A stretch of 64,000 bases of DNA from DATLMR01 sp964615905 (GCA_964615905.1 CAZTUB010000007.1:248001-312000); one strand, 5' to 3'; counted from the first letter of the stretch, positions 8,372 through 17,047 are shown. Program-made: numbers and translations. Notes: generated by a model from the sequence alone, not told the origin.

Positions 8372-9825
8372 TTCGCGGTATCCTTTCCATTGGAAGCCAG
8401 CAGGATATCCTTCAGTTTTTCCGCAACGAACTGGAAGGCCGTGGTCCGGATCTCTTCCGCGAGCAGGGGTTGTGCAACGCCTGTACGCAAGTGTTGAATG
8501 TGCGGCATCTTGTTGATGCGGCTAGTCTGATGATCATGGAAGGTCTTCCGGGCTACCTCCTGTTTCCACTGGTACAGAGAGTAGGCGAAACTCTTTTCTC
8601 GCATCGCCATGAGGCGACCGAGTTGCCAGGCGGCTGCGTAGGAGGCATCCAGCATTCCCAATTCGGGATCGTAACGTAGGGCCTCGTCTGCGGTGGAAAG
8701 CGGTACCGGCGAGGCGGACAGCGGGGAAATCACTACCGGCAACGTTTTGTAGGGCAGAAGCGGTCCGCGATACCACGAAATCGTCTGATCGCCCCATCGC
8801 GTATGGTGATTGAGCGCAGTGTAGCCCATCGCCAGTGCGTTTTTCACCGTTGATTCGGCCGCCAACTCCTCGTTCGTCGGGGATGGGGGCGAGAAGACGG
8901 GCGGGGAATAAGGAAGTTGCAGCGGGCCATAAGTAAGGTGTTGAAAAGACCCTTTGAACGTTTCGTGAGGTGCAGTGCAACTGAAGCTCCATTTCTTCAA
9001 CACAACGAGACGTACATAACGGGCGTTTGGCCCCAGATTCGGGCTGGTGCCCGAGTCGAGCGGTAAGAACGCTTCCATACTTTCCAGAGATACCAGACAA
9101 GCCGTACTGACGCCGCCGTTCTTCGGAAGGCGATTGGCGATAATGACAGAGTACTCGCCGGGGGGCGTCTCGTCTACCGCGCCTTCCGCCGATGCCAAGG
9201 TGTTCGGTTCCTGTTCGTGCAAGACTTCCCGGGAGTGCGCCAACCAGCCCAGGTCCTCTTTTGTAGGGGCGATCGCGCTGAACAGTTCGACCGGAACATC
9301 CATTACCAGGCAGGGATCCTTAGGATTTTCGCCCGGCTCCAGTGCCCAGGGCTTGGAAGGATTGCTATACGTCTTCCTATAAGCATCGTCATAGGACAAG
9401 ATGCCATTGCCGGGATCGCCCTTCACTTCGCCTACCGTCACCGCCTGGATTGCGGGGGGTGGGTCATCGTCGTGGAAGATCAGTAGGGCCAGCCAGGGCT
9501 TCGCACGCGGCATATCGTTCCCGACAGCTTCAGGAGCACCGATTTTGCGCTCCCAGGGCAGCGTTTTTCGCGAGAATATGATGTGCGGCAGGACGTTGAA
9601 GTGGTCGCCCTGATTCCGGTCCGGTGGAAATACGGAGGCGATGTCCAGCGGATCAATCGAGAATCGTTCTCCCTGAACGTACACCCTCTTCGTGTTGGTG
9701 TACGTTTCATTAATGTCGGGCCCGGTTACTTTCTGGTCTATCGTGAGCGTATACGTCCCCGCCTGGATCGGCGGCTCGTAGCTTTCCACAAACCGGATCG
9801 TCTCTTTGCTGGAATCGTTTTTCAT
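8368..9825 (-). CDS. Unknown ~485-aa protein of island operon
   Basis: No named family is recognised. The N-terminal half looks beta-rich and contains PWLALLIFHDDDPP near residue 115. No signal peptide or membrane helix is evident. I place the start at 9825, where the ATG overlaps the stop of the 1607-aa gene as ATGA and follows AGGGGAG by about eight bases. A start at 9849, eight codons earlier, is possible but lacks that signal. Its stop in turn overlaps the start of the 323-aa gene. The double overlap places it in the middle of a strictly coupled block. Confidence 0.87.
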   Translation of the reverse strand: MKNDSSKETIRFVESYEPPIQAGTYTLTIDQKVTGPDINETYTNTKRVYVQGERFSIDPLDIASVFPPDRNQGDHFNVLPHIIFSRKTLPWERKIGAPEAVGNDMPRAKPWLALLIFHDDDPPPAIQAVTVGEVKGDPGNGILSYDDAYRKTYSNPSKPWALEPGENPKDPCLVMDVPVELFSAIAPTKEDLGWLAHSREVLHEQEPNTLASAEGAVDETPPGEYSVIIANRLPKNGGVSTACLVSLESMEAFLPLDSGTSPNLGPNARYVRLVVLKKWSFSCTAPHETFKGSFQHLTYGPLQLPYSPPVFSPPSPTNEELAAESTVKNALAMGYTALNHHTRWGDQTISWYRGPLLPYKTLPVVISPLSASPVPLSTADEALRYDPELGMLDASYAAAWQLGRLMAMREKSFAYSLYQWKQEVARKTFHDHQTSRINKMPHIQHLRTGVAQPLLAEEIRTTAFQFVAEKLKDILLASNGKDTAK

Positions 9826-12800
9826 CTGTTCTGCTCCCCTAACGGGCATATGACGGGCGCCGCCAGCAGTTCGCTATGCTTTGCGGCGAAGGCAAGATAC
9901 TTGGTATCTCTGGTGGCGGCGAAAATGCTTCCTTGCCGCTGCAGGGCGGAGGCGATCTTATCGCGCTTCAGGTTGGTGTCAACCTTCGCCAATTCCGCCA
10001 TTCTTGTAGCCGGACTGACCGGTTTGTCATCCGCTGTCGGAATGGTCGGGTTGGCCCATGACGAGATTGCCCCATTCTTTTCGTTGATTGTGTACAGTTC
10101 CACTTCCAGTTTGTCGACCTCGATCGGCAATATCTCGTCCGGCTTCGCCACTGTCGGCTTTAACGTAAATCCGGTTGTCAGTTCGTCTGTAACTCGGTCC
10201 CCATTAATCATCGTCATGGACGGGGGTTGCCTCGGGTCTGTCTTCGCATCTTTGAACCAGGCAGCGCGGGGAAATCGACTGGTAACGGCGGGCAGGACGT
10301 CGTCCTTCCCGGTCGGCGTAGTAGGACGCGCCCAGATAACCGGGCCGCCATCCTCGGTTTTCCACGTGATGGTATGTATGGATGTCAGAGCGCCATTGTC
10401 AATACCACACGCCGTGACACCGAATTTGTGCGAAATCTGTTTGGCACCCACTTCATGTGAGGAGTGTTGGTCACCGACCGTCTGAAGAAGGTGAGCTTCG
10501 GAACAGGGAATCTTGCTGGCCGTGACGATCTCGAACTTCTCAGGGTTTATAATCCAATCCGGGGCCTTACCTGCGGGGTCTGACGGAAGTTCTTTGATCA
10601 GACCGCCGGAAACCCGGCTGAAGCAGATGGTGTCGGACTGCTTTCCAGCGCCAAGCGCGTGAGGCGTCGCCCCGCCGGACTTGGAGTGGTCATTCGGCAA
10701 CAGGTAGTGAGCCCTGAATTCCTCCCACTTGAGTGGTTGCGGACTGGAGTCTTTCGGACCAAAGTCGATCGCTATGCTGAACACGTACAGATCAATCACG
10801 GCTGTCCCACCGAATGGCGGCCCATGCAGTGTCACGTCCACGCCGACATGGACCGTGATCGTCCAGGCAGTCGTTCCCGAGCCGAGCGTATAGGACGCGC
10901 CCAGATTCAGACTCAGGTTCGCCAGATAGTGAAACGGCTCCCAGTAGAGCAGGAAGTCGGCTTTGGCATTGAACCACGCCTTAAAGCTGCCGCTCTCGAA
11001 GCTGGCTTCCAGAGTGCCTCCTGCCATGACTGCTACAGGCGTGAGGGCGAAGTAGAAGCCGCCCTTGATAGTTAGATTATCGCTGACCTGCCAGTTTGCT
11101 CCGACCAGCGGTACGGACGGGTAGCCCGCCGGTTTTTTAAAGTACGGACTGTAGCCGCCGAGCGAGACCACGAAATCACCTGCATGGACCTCATCCTTCT
11201 CTATTGCTTTGAACCAGGTATACAGCGCAAAGCCTCCGGTGAGGTGGCATGCCTCGGAGAGAATGTACGATCCCGGGGTCAGTTGCGCGGCGACTTTGAG
11301 CACACCATCGTCCGGTGCGTACGTCACCTCAAGCGCCAGTTGCGCGAAACCGATCGGCTTGGGCGCCAATGGCGGCATCGTGAGGCTGGAAAGACCTAAC
11401 AGCGCGATCTCAAAACGGTTGCCGAAGGAGACGGTCAACAGGGCGAACGACTCCAGAATCTTGAACGACGTGAACTTGATACCCGCCGCCAGCCAGTTCT
11501 GACCGAGCGCAGGATAGACCCAATCGTTTATGACTCCCATCGCCTGCGCCGGATCGGTAGCTTTCTCCCCGCTAAACGGGCTTGGGTTGGTTGGGGTGGG
11601 CATGGCCGCAGCGACCAACGGGAACGCAGGCAACTGATCCAGTGTCGGAATCGTCAGGCTCCGGTTGTAGCCAAAGCCTGCCGCGATGCCGGTCACAACG
11701 AAGAAAGCGGGGCCGCCCAACGTGGCGTTCAGCACACCAAACAGGAACAGCGATTTGGATCCTTCCGGCGACTTGAACTCCGCGAATGAACCGATCGCCG
11801 AAAGGCCAAAGCCCTCCGCCTGGATCAGCAGTTCGCCGTTATATTCGTACTTCAGGGGCGAGGCTGAAGGCTGATAGACGTTCAGGAAGCCACCGCTGAT
11901 TTCGAGGGGGCCGCTCTGGTAGGTGAGCGACATACCACGTAGATTCGGAGTGATGTGGTTGAGCGGGTCTTTGAGCGGGAATTTAAGGCCCAATCCATCC
12001 ATCTCCAGGGTCAAGCCGGACAGGACCAGGGCGGCATCCAACATCAACACAATGTTCGGGCTGGCATACCCGATACCGATGCGCTTGATATTGACAGGGC
12101 CAAAGCTCCGCTGAATGTCGAGCCACGCCTCCGGCGGCGGCCCGGCGGCAGGCGGCGCAACGCCGAGCGAGCGGGGTTGCTCCCTGGGGGCCTGTTTGCT
12201 CGCTCCTGTGAGTTGAAACGTAAGCGGCGGCTGGACCTTCTCTCCGATGAAGAACGTTATGCCCAACTGAGCGCCTTTCGCCAGCCCGTCGGGTAATTTA
12301 CTATTATTAGCGAACTTCCCGATAATGGGTTTAAGTTGCTCGATCTCTTGGACCCCAAATTTCTCCGATGCGAGGATGATCTGCAAGTCTTTGACGCCGA
12401 GCGCGGGTTGCTTCAGCAGATGGTCGCCGATGAGGGGGAGATGGGAAAGATCGAGGTTAGGCTGTACGTCGAGTTCCAATAGGTAGATGCGTTTCGTGTA
12501 TGTGCTGGGCGGCTTGGGGAGAAACGACGCAAACAAGATTTGGCCGTAATTCTTCGAGGCCGCGCTAAACACCAACGTACCTCCATCGAAGTCGTAGTAG
12601 AACCCGGCGGCAGTGAGCGACAGGTCGAGATTCTCCGGCAAGTGCGGCATGTCGGTGTAGCCGAACCACTCCGCGATGTGCTCGAACGTGAGCGGTTGAT
12701 CCGTGTCGGTCCACGTGAACAGCAGACTATTTCCCGTGGGGGCCGCCGTGAAATCGACTTCGAAGGTCGACGGCCCGATGCTGAGGTAACCGGTGAAGAC

Positions 12801-14645
12801 GGTGGTGGCCGCCTGCGGGTGTTGGGCATCATCGTGCGTGCGGCCAAGATCGATGCCGATGTCCACGGTGGTACCCAGCATCGAAACCCGGCCTTCGCAC
12901 GAGAAGCCGAAGTCCATGTTGCCGGTCTGGAGCATCATCTGCAGGCCGGTGATGCTGACCTGCGGTGCGTGCGCGGGAAGGCTAAGGCCAAACAGCTTAA
13001 GCACGTCGTTGATGAGATCGGTGAGCGAGATGTCCTGCGGTCCCAGCGTGCCACCGCTGAAAGACCAGCCCTGCTGCGCGCCCTCGTAATCCGCCGAGAT
13101 TTGCACGGCGATGCCGGCCACGATCAACTGGGCCACCACCTGTCCCCTAGTCGAGGCACCCGTCCCGGCCTGGTGGGTGATGTCGAAGCCGATAGAACTG
13201 AGGGCGAACTTCGTGCCAAGAACATCGAAACTCCAATTATCCCGCACCGTCGCCTGGAAGCGATAAAGGTTTTGGCTCGCGTTGCCGAGCACACGCAGCT
13301 GCGTGCACTGGAGTTTGAAGTTCGGAGTGTGCTGTGTGAATGCACCCCCGGTGATGCTATCGAGGATCTGCGTTAGATCAATCGGGTTATTAGTCCCATC
13401 CAGCAGCTCACAGCAGAACGAGAGGTCGGGCAGGGCAATCCACGCGTCAAGTTCGCCCCCGGCCAATCTCGCCTTACAGTCTACGACCGTTTCCAGCGAT
13501 GGCTCGGAAAATGGGCCGTGGGCAGCGAAGGTGACAAAGAGCCCCTCGAAAGCCAGCAGTTCGCCGAATGGCTTCCAGGCGCCGCCGGGTGGCGTGTAGC
13601 TGACCGTTGCCGCAGCGCTTATCAGCGCTCTCTTGTGTGGCTGCACCGTAAGGACAATGGTTTCCAGCGACAAACCCTTCAAGGCAGGGAACTGGGGGGA
13701 CTCCTGGCTGCTTAAGCTGTCCACGCCCATCAACTTCGCCAGTTCCGTCAAGCCAAAGCTGCTCGCCTGGCGAAAGTTGCCGACCGCATTCACTTGCCCG
13801 GGCGGGTCGGAGTATAACTGCACATAGAAAGGAACTGTGATGCCCGGGCCGCCTGTCGGCAAGCCCAGATCTCCTTCGATAAGGCCCAGGGGGATGACGA
13901 CGACGGTGGCGGGATTGTCGCGGCTCGCAGGCACCTCCAACAAGACGGAGACGAAATGGAACTTGACCGGGAGGGTGAACTTTTCCAGGCTCAACGACGC
14001 CAACGGCGCGGAAGCCAGGTCCATGGCTGGCAGGTGTCCGTCCCATTCGATCGGGCCTTGCACCTGCACTTTCTTGCCGCCTAACAGCCATACGAGGTCG
14101 CTCTCCTTGCCCTTATATTCCAGGTCGGCCTGAAAGGCCATGCCCCGCTGGAGTCGATTCGAGATGGAAACAGAGGGGGCGGGAAGCCCATACTCGGTCG
14201 GGAATGCGGGGGGCAGTTGGGCCGGGTTTGACGTGTCGAACTTGAAAGCCGCATTCGACCACCGGAACGCTGCCGCCAGTGACTCGTCCCACCCCGTCAA
14301 CGCCTCTGGCAGACCCCAGTTGTCGATCTTGTCAGGCGGGGGCTGTAGGGTCATCTTCAACTGAACCGCCTTCTGAGCATCCAGGCTGAACACCGCCGTT
14401 ACGTGGAATCCACTCAAAAAACCGTAAGCAGTCTGGAGCGGGCTCGTCAGCATGCCGCTCGCTGAAGGCGTGTTGCTGTCGAAGGCTACGCTCGCGTTGC
14501 TCAAATCAAGTTGCGCTTTCTGAAACAAATGACCAAACAGGGTGTGGATCGCTGTGGGCGGCATTGCAAAGACGCTCGCATCGAGGCTGAACGATGTCCC
14601 TGACAGCGCGTTTCGAATCGCGTTTTGGAGGGTTTGTAGATCCAT
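9822..14645 (-). CDS. Giant DUF6603-type protein (1607 aa) of island operon
   Basis: The central part, about residues 780-1330, has the look of DUF6603, a domain of unknown function in very large bacterial proteins. Segments such as GLTLEMDGLGLKFPL and GPAFFVVTGIAAGFGYNRSL are typical. The whole chain is a long run of alternating beta-strand-like segments rich in Gly and Leu, without a signal peptide or clear transmembrane helix. A repetitive beta architecture, possibly an elongated groove or shell, is likely but inferred. The start is supported by TGAGGA seven bases upstream. The gene lies 10 nt after the EEP-fold gene, and its stop overlaps the next start. DUF6603 assignment is from memory of the family pattern. 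Confidence 0.85.
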   Translation of the reverse strand: MDLQTLQNAIRNALSGTSFSLDASVFAMPPTAIHTLFGHLFQKAQLDLSNASVAFDSNTPSASGMLTSPLQTAYGFLSGFHVTAVFSLDAQKAVQLKMTLQPPPDKIDNWGLPEALTGWDESLAAAFRWSNAAFKFDTSNPAQLPPAFPTEYGLPAPSVSISNRLQRGMAFQADLEYKGKESDLVWLLGGKKVQVQGPIEWDGHLPAMDLASAPLASLSLEKFTLPVKFHFVSVLLEVPASRDNPATVVVIPLGLIEGDLGLPTGGPGITVPFYVQLYSDPPGQVNAVGNFRQASSFGLTELAKLMGVDSLSSQESPQFPALKGLSLETIVLTVQPHKRALISAAATVSYTPPGGAWKPFGELLAFEGLFVTFAAHGPFSEPSLETVVDCKARLAGGELDAWIALPDLSFCCELLDGTNNPIDLTQILDSITGGAFTQHTPNFKLQCTQLRVLGNASQNLYRFQATVRDNWSFDVLGTKFALSSIGFDITHQAGTGASTRGQVVAQLIVAGIAVQISADYEGAQQGWSFSGGTLGPQDISLTDLINDVLKLFGLSLPAHAPQVSITGLQMMLQTGNMDFGFSCEGRVSMLGTTVDIGIDLGRTHDDAQHPQAATTVFTGYLSIGPSTFEVDFTAAPTGNSLLFTWTDTDQPLTFEHIAEWFGYTDMPHLPENLDLSLTAAGFYYDFDGGTLVFSAASKNYGQILFASFLPKPPSTYTKRIYLLELDVQPNLDLSHLPLIGDHLLKQPALGVKDLQIILASEKFGVQEIEQLKPIIGKFANNSKLPDGLAKGAQLGITFFIGEKVQPPLTFQLTGASKQAPREQPRSLGVAPPAAGPPPEAWLDIQRSFGPVNIKRIGIGYASPNIVLMLDAALVLSGLTLEMDGLGLKFPLKDPLNHITPNLRGMSLTYQSGPLEISGGFLNVYQPSASPLKYEYNGELLIQAEGFGLSAIGSFAEFKSPEGSKSLFLFGVLNATLGGPAFFVVTGIAAGFGYNRSLTIPTLDQLPAFPLVAAAMPTPTNPSPFSGEKATDPAQAMGVINDWVYPALGQNWLAAGIKFTSFKILESFALLTVSFGNRFEIALLGLSSLTMPPLAPKPIGFAQLALEVTYAPDDGVLKVAAQLTPGSYILSEACHLTGGFALYTWFKAIEKDEVHAGDFVVSLGGYSPYFKKPAGYPSVPLVGANWQVSDNLTIKGGFYFALTPVAVMAGGTLEASFESGSFKAWFNAKADFLLYWEPFHYLANLSLNLGASYTLGSGTTAWTITVHVGVDVTLHGPPFGGTAVIDLYVFSIAIDFGPKDSSPQPLKWEEFRAHYLLPNDHSKSGGATPHALGAGKQSDTICFSRVSGGLIKELPSDPAGKAPDWIINPEKFEIVTASKIPCSEAHLLQTVGDQHSSHEVGAKQISHKFGVTACGIDNGALTSIHTITWKTEDGGPVIWARPTTPTGKDDVLPAVTSRFPRAAWFKDAKTDPRQPPSMTMINGDRVTDELTTGFTLKPTVAKPDEILPIEVDKLEVELYTINEKNGAISSWANPTIPTADDKPVSPATRMAELAKVDTNLKRDKIASALQRQGSIFAATRDTKYLAFAAKHSELLAAPVICPLGEQNR

Positions 14646-14655
14646 GATCGAATCC

Positions 14656-16155
14656 TCAGGGCAGATTGAATTGAACCAGGATCGGCAAGTGATCGCTGAT
14701 GAAACGGGCGCCGATGAGCCGATCGTTCCGCGTCAATGCGCCCCCTCCAGGCCCCAGGTTAAACGTTTGGTGGGCGTTGTGGGTACCGATGGCCAAATAA
14801 TGAGCCCATGCGGCCGAGACATTGAAGTTTGCGTTGCCAGCAGCACCCCTAACGATTTGCGCAGGCACGTCGTGCACGAAACAGGCATCCAAGCCGTTAG
14901 GATCAAGAGTTTGGAACGTGGCACTCAGCTGCGTGCCGCCAAAGAAGAAGTTGTCGAAATTGGCACCCCTCAGGGCCAGTGTGTTGGGGGCGTGATGAAC
15001 TGGATAGTGATGGAGGATGGTACCCGAACTTGTATTCGCCGCTTTCAGAGCCTGATTGATCAGCAGCAGGTTCGCAGGATTGGCGATCGGTCCTTCATCG
15101 AACGGCCCGGGAAACGGGAGGACTCCTGGAACGGGTCCCGCAGGTCCGGGATTGGCCGCAGGAGCAGCCGAACCTCCATTCGCCGTAGTCGGGGTCAGCG
15201 TATTAAGAGCCGTTCGATTGCCTGTCGTGAGACCACTGGCGACCAGGGGCGGGCTTTGCTCCGCGAAATCAATGTTGAAGTCGCCCATGACGATCAACTC
15301 CTCAATCCGCGTCGCGTTGTTGTTCAAGTCGATGTAGCTGTCCTGGGGTAGTGCGAGCGGGCCAGGATTGAGGAATTTTTGTGCGATATGGGTGGTTCTG
15401 TATTGCTCTACCTGACGTCGAGCCAGTGGATTTGCGCCTGCCCGGACCGCTCCGAGGTGGCAGGCTAACACTGGCACCACGTAATGAGGAGGTCCGGCTG
15501 CGTTAAGTATCTCGAACAGCATCAGGCAGGGCATCCGAAATCCCAGCCCCTCGGCGTAGCCTCCTACATTTGCCTTCTGACCCGAGAAGCGCGTACGCTT
15601 CCTACCGCCTGGGGGGGCTCGCACGTACAAGTCAGTCAACGGTAGCCTTGGTCGACCGACTACCGGTGCCGGATAGGCGTTCGCCATTGCGGCGAAAGTA
15701 CCTGGCCAGGTCGAGAACTGGTTCCTGTTCAGGTTAGTCAGGTAGGCGTTTGGATCGGCGGGGTCCTCAGGGTCGTTTGGATGCAGGATGTGGCCGCTGC
15801 CATCGGGGCCACCGGTAACATGTATGGGTCTGACGACGTTGAGATCCTTGATGAGGACGCCGTAGCATTCGGCTCCAGTCTGGTAGGAAAGCAACCAGCC
15901 CGTATAGTCAGTAGCCGCGCCGCCCAGCGCCACGCTAGCGGCGTTTGCGGCAGCGGCCAACGCCGTCATGGCCCCAACCGCCGTGCCTTGAGAGACTTCC
16001 AGGATTATCGCGATGTCTGCTCCCACGGGCGCAACACCGCCTGGATTGTAAGCCGTGGCGATTACCTTTCCCATGGCGGTCGACAACCCGCCAATGTCAG
16101 TCTTGTTTGTGGAAAGCTTCTCGATGTTCCAGTTGAGAATCCTAATGTTGGGCAT
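14656..16155 (-). CDS. Endonuclease/exonuclease/phosphatase (EEP) fold enzyme, first gene of island operon
   Basis: A 499-aa protein with the ordered catalytic motifs of the DNase I-like EEP superfamily: NWNIE at residues 8-12, a metal-binding Glu in IAIILEVS, a His in LACHLGAV, GDFN in the second half, and SDHLP at residues 487-491 near the C-terminus. The superfamily hydrolyses phosphodiesters in nucleic acids, or phosphates in lipids and sugars, so the substrate is open. It is longer than a minimal EEP domain (about 250-300 aa), with Gly/Ala/Pro-rich inserts. The start at 16155 is chosen because AGAGGT lies seven bases upstream and the conserved core begins at once. As the only gene with a clear enzymatic fold, it is the likely active component of the operon. 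Confidence 0.85.
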   Translation of the reverse strand: MPNIRILNWNIEKLSTNKTDIGGLSTAMGKVIATAYNPGGVAPVGADIAIILEVSQGTAVGAMTALAAAANAASVALGGAATDYTGWLLSYQTGAECYGVLIKDLNVVRPIHVTGGPDGSGHILHPNDPEDPADPNAYLTNLNRNQFSTWPGTFAAMANAYPAPVVGRPRLPLTDLYVRAPPGGRKRTRFSGQKANVGGYAEGLGFRMPCLMLFEILNAAGPPHYVVPVLACHLGAVRAGANPLARRQVEQYRTTHIAQKFLNPGPLALPQDSYIDLNNNATRIEELIVMGDFNIDFAEQSPPLVASGLTTGNRTALNTLTPTTANGGSAAPAANPGPAGPVPGVLPFPGPFDEGPIANPANLLLINQALKAANTSSGTILHHYPVHHAPNTLALRGANFDNFFFGGTQLSATFQTLDPNGLDACFVHDVPAQIVRGAAGNANFNVSAAWAHYLAIGTHNAHQTFNLGPGGGALTRNDRLIGARFISDHLPILVQFNLP

Positions 16156-16580
16156 GGCATAGACCTCTATTTCAGGTGAAAGCGGGTAGGCGAGAGATCT
16201 TCCAGGAGCAGGGATGCAATGACGGACAGCAATGACAACCGACCGAGCATTCGGGTCTTGGCCCAAGCCAACTCCCCTCATTCCTCAATTCGCTCTCACG
16301 TACGAACTTCGGCGCCTTGTGGACAAACCATCATCGACCGGTTTTCGTTTTCATCCAATGCGCCTAGCGCCATCGGTTCGCTTTCATTCAGTAATTCGCG
16401 GTATGACTACAACTCGATTTTCGCCCTGTACGCGGCCGGTAGGCGCTCAGTGTCTTCGGTTACGAAACCGAGCTAGAACCCATAATGATTTTCGTGGGCG
16501 GCCATATTCTCACATTATTTTCTTCGATGACAAATTACGCGCGAACTGGTCTGCATACAGGAGGCTCGCTAACGGCCACG
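16156..16580 (-). other. Long untranslated leader of the island operon
   Basis: About 420 nt separate the predicted promoter (16581-16609) from the first start codon at 16155. I see no convincing gene on either strand. Short open stretches exist but lack a ribosome site and protein-like composition. A leader this long could hold regulatory RNA structure; no riboswitch class was recognised. Confidence 0.45.
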
Positions 16581-16609
16581 ACTATACAATGTAATTAATC
16601 TAATAGCAA
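16581..16609 (-). promoter_or_regulatory. Sigma-70-like promoter for the island operon
   Basis: On the minus strand TTGCTA (16609-16604) and TATAGT (16586-16581) are separated by exactly 17 bp of AT-rich sequence. It faces the six-gene operon and lies inside the island, so the element appears to bring its own promoter. No operator-like palindrome is seen over it. Confidence 0.6.
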
Positions 16610-16676
16610 GATAGCGCATTGGTTATCCAGCTTGAGGAAAGAAGAATAGGGTGAAGTCGAATAGACCAGTTACAAT

Positions 16677-16705
16677 GAAAAAGCGAGAGCGCCCTTTGCT
16701 CTCGC
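16677..16705 (-). terminator. Intrinsic terminator after the tRNA-Pro fragment
   Basis: GCGAGAGC pairs with GCTCTCGC around a 7-nt loop, followed on the minus strand by a run of five T. It lies just beyond the tRNA-Pro 3' half and is probably the former terminator of that tRNA gene, carried along with it. It also isolates the island operon from tRNA-Ala read-through. Confidence 0.8.
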
Positions 16706-16724
16706 TAAATGTTAGGATTGAAAG

Positions 16725-16766
16725 TCGGGGCGATTGGATTCGAACCAACGACCTCTCGGTCCCGAA
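16725..16766 (-). pseudogene. 3' half of a tRNA, probably tRNA-Pro(CGG), second attachment site
   Basis: On the minus strand this reads anticodon loop TTCGGGA, stem half CCGAG, then a T arm with TTCGAAT and acceptor strand CGCCCCG plus discriminator A. Anticodon CGG with G37 fits proline. The 5' half is absent and CCA is not encoded, so it is not a functional tRNA. Its T loop and anticodon loop sit exactly 16,400 bp from those of the tRNA-Ala fragment at 322-369, next to matching copies of the 89-bp repeat. This marks a second junction of the same family of element, but with a different tRNA target. Confidence 0.8.
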
Positions 16767-16816
16767 ATAAGGTCATAACTCATCGGTTAAATCTGATGCG
16801 GTTCTATCTGATTCCG

Positions 16817-16905
16817 TTTAATGCGGGTTGCAGCCAGCCTACAGATCGGTCTTCTACCATACAATACCAGGCAGTTCCTTTAATTCCGGTCACAAATCGG
16901 TCACA
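16817..16905. repeat. 89-bp island-end repeat, right copy
   Basis: Direct copy of 417-505 with two mismatches in 89 bp. Similarity continues at lower level through the next 45 bp toward the tRNA-Pro fragment. It lies between the tRNA-Ala terminator and the tRNA-Pro fragment. Two copies in direct orientation would allow excision of the 16.4 kb between them by homologous or site-specific recombination. Confidence 0.85.
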
Positions 16906-16910
16906 AACGA

Positions 16911-16936
16911 AAAACGGAAGGCCGGTTGACCTTCCG
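16911..16936 (-). terminator. Intrinsic terminator of tRNA-Ala
   Basis: CGGAAGG (16915-16921) pairs with CCTTCCG (16930-16936); on the minus strand the hairpin is followed by a T-rich stretch (TTTTTCG). It lies 18 bp beyond the CCA end of the intact tRNA-Ala and so is part of the island side of the junction, restoring termination after integration. Confidence 0.75.
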
Positions 16937-16953
16937 CTAATCTTTGAATCTAC

Positions 16954-17029
16954 TGGTGGAGCTGAGGGGATTCGAACCCCTGGCCTCGTGAATGCGAGCC
17001 ACGCGCTCTGCCAACTGAGCTACAGCCCC
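16954..17029 (-). tRNA. tRNA-Ala(CGC)
   Basis: A complete 76-nt cloverleaf: acceptor GGGGCTG/CAGCTCC, D arm GCTC...GAGC, anticodon stem CGTGG/TCACG with loop CTCGCAT, T arm AGGGG-TTCGAAT-CCCCT, and encoded CCA. Anticodon CGC reads GCG alanine codons. The 3' 48 nt are duplicated at 322-369, showing that this gene is the integration target. It has its own promoter (17048-17076) and terminator. Confidence 0.97.
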
Positions 17030-17047
17030 ACTTCAAATGAAAAACAA

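Noticed and set aside
9583..10485. Plus-strand gene opposite the 485-aa and DUF6603 genes
   Set aside because: It spans the ATGA junction of two well-supported minus-strand genes and has no ribosome site or recognisable motif.
12540..13376. Plus-strand gene opposite the DUF6603 gene
   Set aside because: A long open frame opposite a strongly supported gene; the sequence is Arg/His/Glu-rich without motifs or a ribosome site.
1012..16155. Phage tail or contractile injection system
   Set aside because: The Ig-like and beta-rich giants suggest particle parts, but no sheath, tube, baseplate wedge, spike or AAA+ ATPase motif is visible.
16725..16766. Functional tRNA-Pro gene
   Set aside because: Only the 3' half exists; the D arm and 5' acceptor strand are absent and CCA is not encoded.
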